Program-made: the position numbers and the translations under genes | Assembly (NCBI GenBank): GCA_046728035.1 | Contig: JBKPDT010000448.1 | Span: 1 to 16,046 of the forward strand | Direction: 5' to 3' | Length of the DNA stretch: 16,046 nt | DNA from: DASRWT01 sp046728035 | Lineage (GTDB): Bacteria; Methylomirabilota; Methylomirabilia; Rokubacteriales; CSP1-6 | Part shown: one piece after another, positions 13,891 to 16,046 of the stretch | Layout: the number at the start of each line of letters is the position of its first letter | Numbering within the stretch: position 1 is the stretch's first letter | Notes under the pieces: generated by a model | The model's input: only the letters and a program-made list of their open reading frames with translations | What the model was told of the DNA's origin: nothing | Databases searched by the model: none

Positions 13891-14813
13891 AGCGGTGGAC
13901 CCGCTGGTTCTTGCCGGCGCTGGCGGTGCTCCTCCTCGTCCTCTCCGTCTATCCTCTCTGGGCGACCGGCTACGGCGTCCGTGTCATGCTCCAGCTCTTC
14001 ATGTGGATCGCGCTTGCTCAGTCCTGGAACCTGATCTCCGGGCTCACCGGGTACGTGTCCTTCGGGCACGTCGCCTTCTTCGGCATGGGCTCCTACACGA
14101 CCGCCATCCTCGTCGGCAAGGGAGTAGCCTGGCCCGTCGCCGCGCTGGCCGGCGGCGCCATGGCGGTAGTGCTGGCCTTCGTGATCGGCTGGCCCTGCCT
14201 CCGCCTCAAGGGACCCTACTTCGCCATCGCCATGCTCGGGCTCAACGAGGTGCTCCGGGTCGCGGCCTCCTATTTCGAGGGGCTCACCGGCGGCGGCCTC
14301 GGCCTGTCCCTGCCCACGCTGGACGCGAGCGTGCGGATCTACTACGCGATGGGCGTGGTGGCCATCGCGGTGACCACGCTCACGTACGCCATCGTGACCT
14401 CCCGCTTCGGCCTGCGTCTCATGACCATCCGGGAGGACGAGGTGGCGGCGGAGGCCATGGGCATCAACACCTTCCGCTACAAGATCTACGCCTTCCTCCT
14501 CTCCGCGGCGGCGCCGGGCATCGTGGGCGGGCTCGCCGCGCGCGACATGGGTTACATCGAGCCCATCTCGGTGTTCCCCCTCGTCACCACCATCACCATG
14601 ATCGTGATGGCGCTCTTCGGCGGGAAGGGGACGATCTGGGGGCCGGTGCTCGGCGCGGTGATCCTCTTCACCTTCCAGGAGATGGTGTGGGCGCACTTCC
14701 CCCATGCCCACCAGGTCCTCCTGGGGGCCATCATCGTGACGGTGGTGCTGGTGATGCCGCGCGGCATCCTCGGCGTGCTCCAGCAAAAGTACAACCTGCC
14801 GCGGACGATCTGA
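13887..14813 (+). CDS. livM: Branched-chain amino acid-type ABC transporter permease, LivM type
   Basis: This 308-residue membrane subunit forms the channel with LivH. GLTGYVSFGHVAFFGMGSYT at about 52-71 is the signature N-terminal segment of LivM. MTIREDEVAAEAMGINTFRY near 179-198 is the ATPase-contact loop, and GKGTIWGPVLGAVILF near 248-263 is the conserved late helix. It starts with GTG inside the end of livH (GTGA overlap), and its stop is followed after a single base by the GTG of livG. The length is normal for a LivM without a fused ATPase domain. Confidence 0.93.
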   Translation: MKRWTRWFLPALAVLLLVLSVYPLWATGYGVRVMLQLFMWIALAQSWNLISGLTGYVSFGHVAFFGMGSYTTAILVGKGVAWPVAALAGGAMAVVLAFVIGWPCLRLKGPYFAIAMLGLNEVLRVAASYFEGLTGGGLGLSLPTLDASVRIYYAMGVVAIAVTTLTYAIVTSRFGLRLMTIREDEVAAEAMGINTFRYKIYAFLLSAAAPGIVGGLAARDMGYIEPISVFPLVTTITMIVMALFGGKGTIWGPVLGAVILFTFQEMVWAHFPHAHQVLLGAIIVTVVLVMPRGILGVLQQKYNLPRTI

Positions 14814-14814
14814 C

Positions 14815-15522
14815 GTGGCGGCCCCCATCCTCCAGGTCAAGAACCTGGTCAAGCGCTTCGGCGGCGTCACCGCCGTGAATGGCGTCTCGCTGTCGCTGGA
14901 GGCGGGGAAGATCTACGGGCTCATCGGGCCCAACGGGTCGGGCAAGACCACGCTCTTCAACTGCATCACCGGAATCGTGGCGCGGGACTCCGGCGGGGTC
15001 GGCTTCAAGGGCCGCCGGATCGACGGGCTCAAGCCCCACCAGATCTTCCACCGCGGCATGGGGCGCACCTTCCAGATCATCCGCGTCTTCCCCGAGCTGA
15101 CCGCGCGGGAGAACCTCCTCGTCGTCACCAATGGTGACTACGGCCGGGCGCGCGCGCGGGCGGAGGAGCTGCTACGTTTCGTCAAGCTCGAGCGGCTCGC
15201 CGACGAGTACGCAGGCAACCTCTCGTACGGACAGCAGAAGCTCCTGGAGTTCATCCGCGTCCTCATGACCGATCCCGAGATGATCCTTCTCGACGAGCCC
15301 GCCGCCGGCGTCAACCGGACGCTGCTCAACGAGCTGCTGGACGCGGTGCGGGCGTTGCGGGACCGTGGCAAGACGATCTTCCTCGTCGAGCACGACATGA
15401 AGGTGGTGATGGGGCTCTGCGAGACTGTGTTCGTCCTCGACCACGGCGAGAAGCTGGCCGAGGGACCTCCCGGCGTGATCCAGTCCGACGAGCGGGTTAT
15501 TGAAGCCTATTTTGGTCGCTAG
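14815..15522 (+). CDS. livG: Branched-chain amino acid-type ABC transporter ATP-binding protein, LivG type
   Basis: This 235-residue ATPase has intact motifs: Walker A GPNGSGKTT at 38-46, Q-loop Gln87 in RTFQIIRVFPELTARENL, signature LSYGQQKLLEFIRVL at 136-150, Walker B MILLDEPAAGVN with Glu161, and switch His193 in VEHDMKVVMGLC. The LSYGQQ signature and the VEHDM switch are LivG-like. It is slightly shorter than typical LivG (about 250-260 residues), mainly because the region between Q-loop and signature is compact. Two ATPases (LivG and LivF) normally work together; no livF follows directly, since a different membrane protein gene begins within its last 23 bases. Confidence 0.93.
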   Translation: MAAPILQVKNLVKRFGGVTAVNGVSLSLEAGKIYGLIGPNGSGKTTLFNCITGIVARDSGGVGFKGRRIDGLKPHQIFHRGMGRTFQIIRVFPELTARENLLVVTNGDYGRARARAEELLRFVKLERLADEYAGNLSYGQQKLLEFIRVLMTDPEMILLDEPAAGVNRTLLNELLDAVRALRDRGKTIFLVEHDMKVVMGLCETVFVLDHGEKLAEGPPGVIQSDERVIEAYFGR

Positions 15523-16046
15523 CGCCCTCCTCGCTGGGTACCTCGGCTGGCGCTCGCTCGGCTGGCCGCTGATCCACGACGCGCCTCTCTTCCACTACTT
15601 GGGCTGGCTCGTGGGGCAGGGGGTCGTCCCCTACCGCGACGTCTTCGACATGAACCTGCCCGGGGTCTATCTTCTCCACTGGGCCGTCCTCGCCGCCGTC
15701 GGGCCGGGGGATCTGGCCTGGCGAGTCTTCGACCTCGCCTGGCTCGCCGCGACCGCCGCGGCGCTCTTCGCGTTCTGCCTGCCCCTGGGCGGGCGGGTCG
15801 GCGCCGCCGCCGCGGCGGTGCTGTTCACGCTCTATCACCTGTCGGGCGGCGCGTGGCGGGCGGGCCAGCGCGACTTCCTGCTCTGCCTGTTCCTTGCCGC
15901 CGGCGCCTCCGGGATCGCGCGCGCCTGGGAACGGCGGGGCGCGCTTTGGCCCCTCGCCTTCGCCGGCACCGCGCTCGCGGCGGGCCTGACTCTCAAGCCG
16001 TACGCGCCCGGCCTTTTCTGGCTGGGCGGCGTGGCCGCGGGTGCGC
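15500..16046 (+). CDS. GT-C-like polytopic membrane protein, partial (runs off the right edge)
   Basis: An open frame continues to the window end, giving the first 182 residues. The start is taken as TTG at 15500 (reading MKPILVASALLAGYLGWRS), overlapping the end of livG by 23 bases; a second TTG is at 15512 and there is no ATG before 15650. After the first span, IHDAPLFHYLGWLV (about 34-47) has an acidic residue in the first outer loop, and VVPYRDVFDMNLPGVYLLHW follows, resembling the PYRDvFDnKPPG pattern of ArnT/PMT-like GT-C glycosyltransferases, with KPP replaced by NLPG. Alternating hydrophobic segments continue to the edge. It is likely an envelope glycosyltransferase or related membrane protein. 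The acceptor, and whether the gene is intact, cannot be seen. Confidence 0.72.
   Translation, partial: MKPILVASALLAGYLGWRSLGWPLIHDAPLFHYLGWLVGQGVVPYRDVFDMNLPGVYLLHWAVLAAVGPGDLAWRVFDLAWLAATAAALFAFCLPLGGRVGAAAAAVLFTLYHLSGGAWRAGQRDFLLCLFLAAGASGIARAWERRGALWPLAFAGTALAAGLTLKPYAPGLFWLGGVAAGA

Noticed and set aside
1..16046. Mobile elements, CRISPR arrays, tRNA or rRNA genes, riboswitches
   Set aside because: No transposase or integrase motifs, no direct repeats with spacers, no tRNA-like cloverleaf ending in CCA, and no long conserved leader were seen on either strand. The non-coding gaps are all under about 130 bases.

Overview
This is high-GC bacterial DNA (roughly 70% by eye, with strong G/C at third codon positions), packed with genes on the + strand. 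Gene content points to a free-living heterotroph rich in uptake systems: two different ABC importers, CoA-ester lyases and amidohydrolase-type enzymes. The style resembles soil lineages such as Candidatus Rokubacteria/Methylomirabilota or high-GC Proteobacteria, but that is an impression; there is no rRNA or marker gene here to fix it. No tRNA, rRNA, CRISPR array, insertion sequence, phage gene or integrase was seen.

Layout. (1) A DJ-1/PfpI-family protein (102-737, minus) is transcribed away from an isochorismatase-like cysteine hydrolase (863-1579, plus) across a short intergenic region holding an imperfect palindrome. (2) The hydrolase is followed by a MaoC-type hydratase, a CitE-like C-C lyase and a GT-C membrane glycosyltransferase (to 4575). 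(3) From 4600 to 11659 lies a tightly packed set: spermidine/putrescine-type binding protein, ATPase, an AroM-family protein, two permeases, a DUF917 protein and a short hydantoinase/oxoprolinase-family protein (HyuA-like). Stop and start codons overlap or touch at almost every junction. The largest gap from 863 to 11659 is 32 nt, so the eleven genes could form one transcript. (4) A GC-rich hairpin and then a good sigma70-type promoter open a second transport operon (11755 to the right edge): branched-chain-amino-acid-type binding protein, LivH, LivM and LivG. Where livF would be expected there is instead the start of a second polytopic GT-C-like gene, cut off by the window end.

How the genes may work together. 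The most interesting part is 4600-11659. A solute is captured and imported by the Pot-type transporter, and three cytoplasmic enzymes encoded in the same coupled unit (AroM-like, DUF917, HyuA-like) probably act on it. AroM is distantly related to the Asp/Glu/hydantoin racemases and this copy has two suitably placed cysteines, while DUF917 and HyuA are families tied to hydantoin or thiohydantoin-like rings. An uptake-and-catabolism module for a cyclic amide/ureide-type compound is therefore a reasonable hypothesis, not a demonstrated function. The MaoC/CitE pair would convert a hydroxyacyl- or enoyl-CoA dicarboxylate and cleave it to acetyl-CoA (or propionyl-CoA) plus an oxo-acid.
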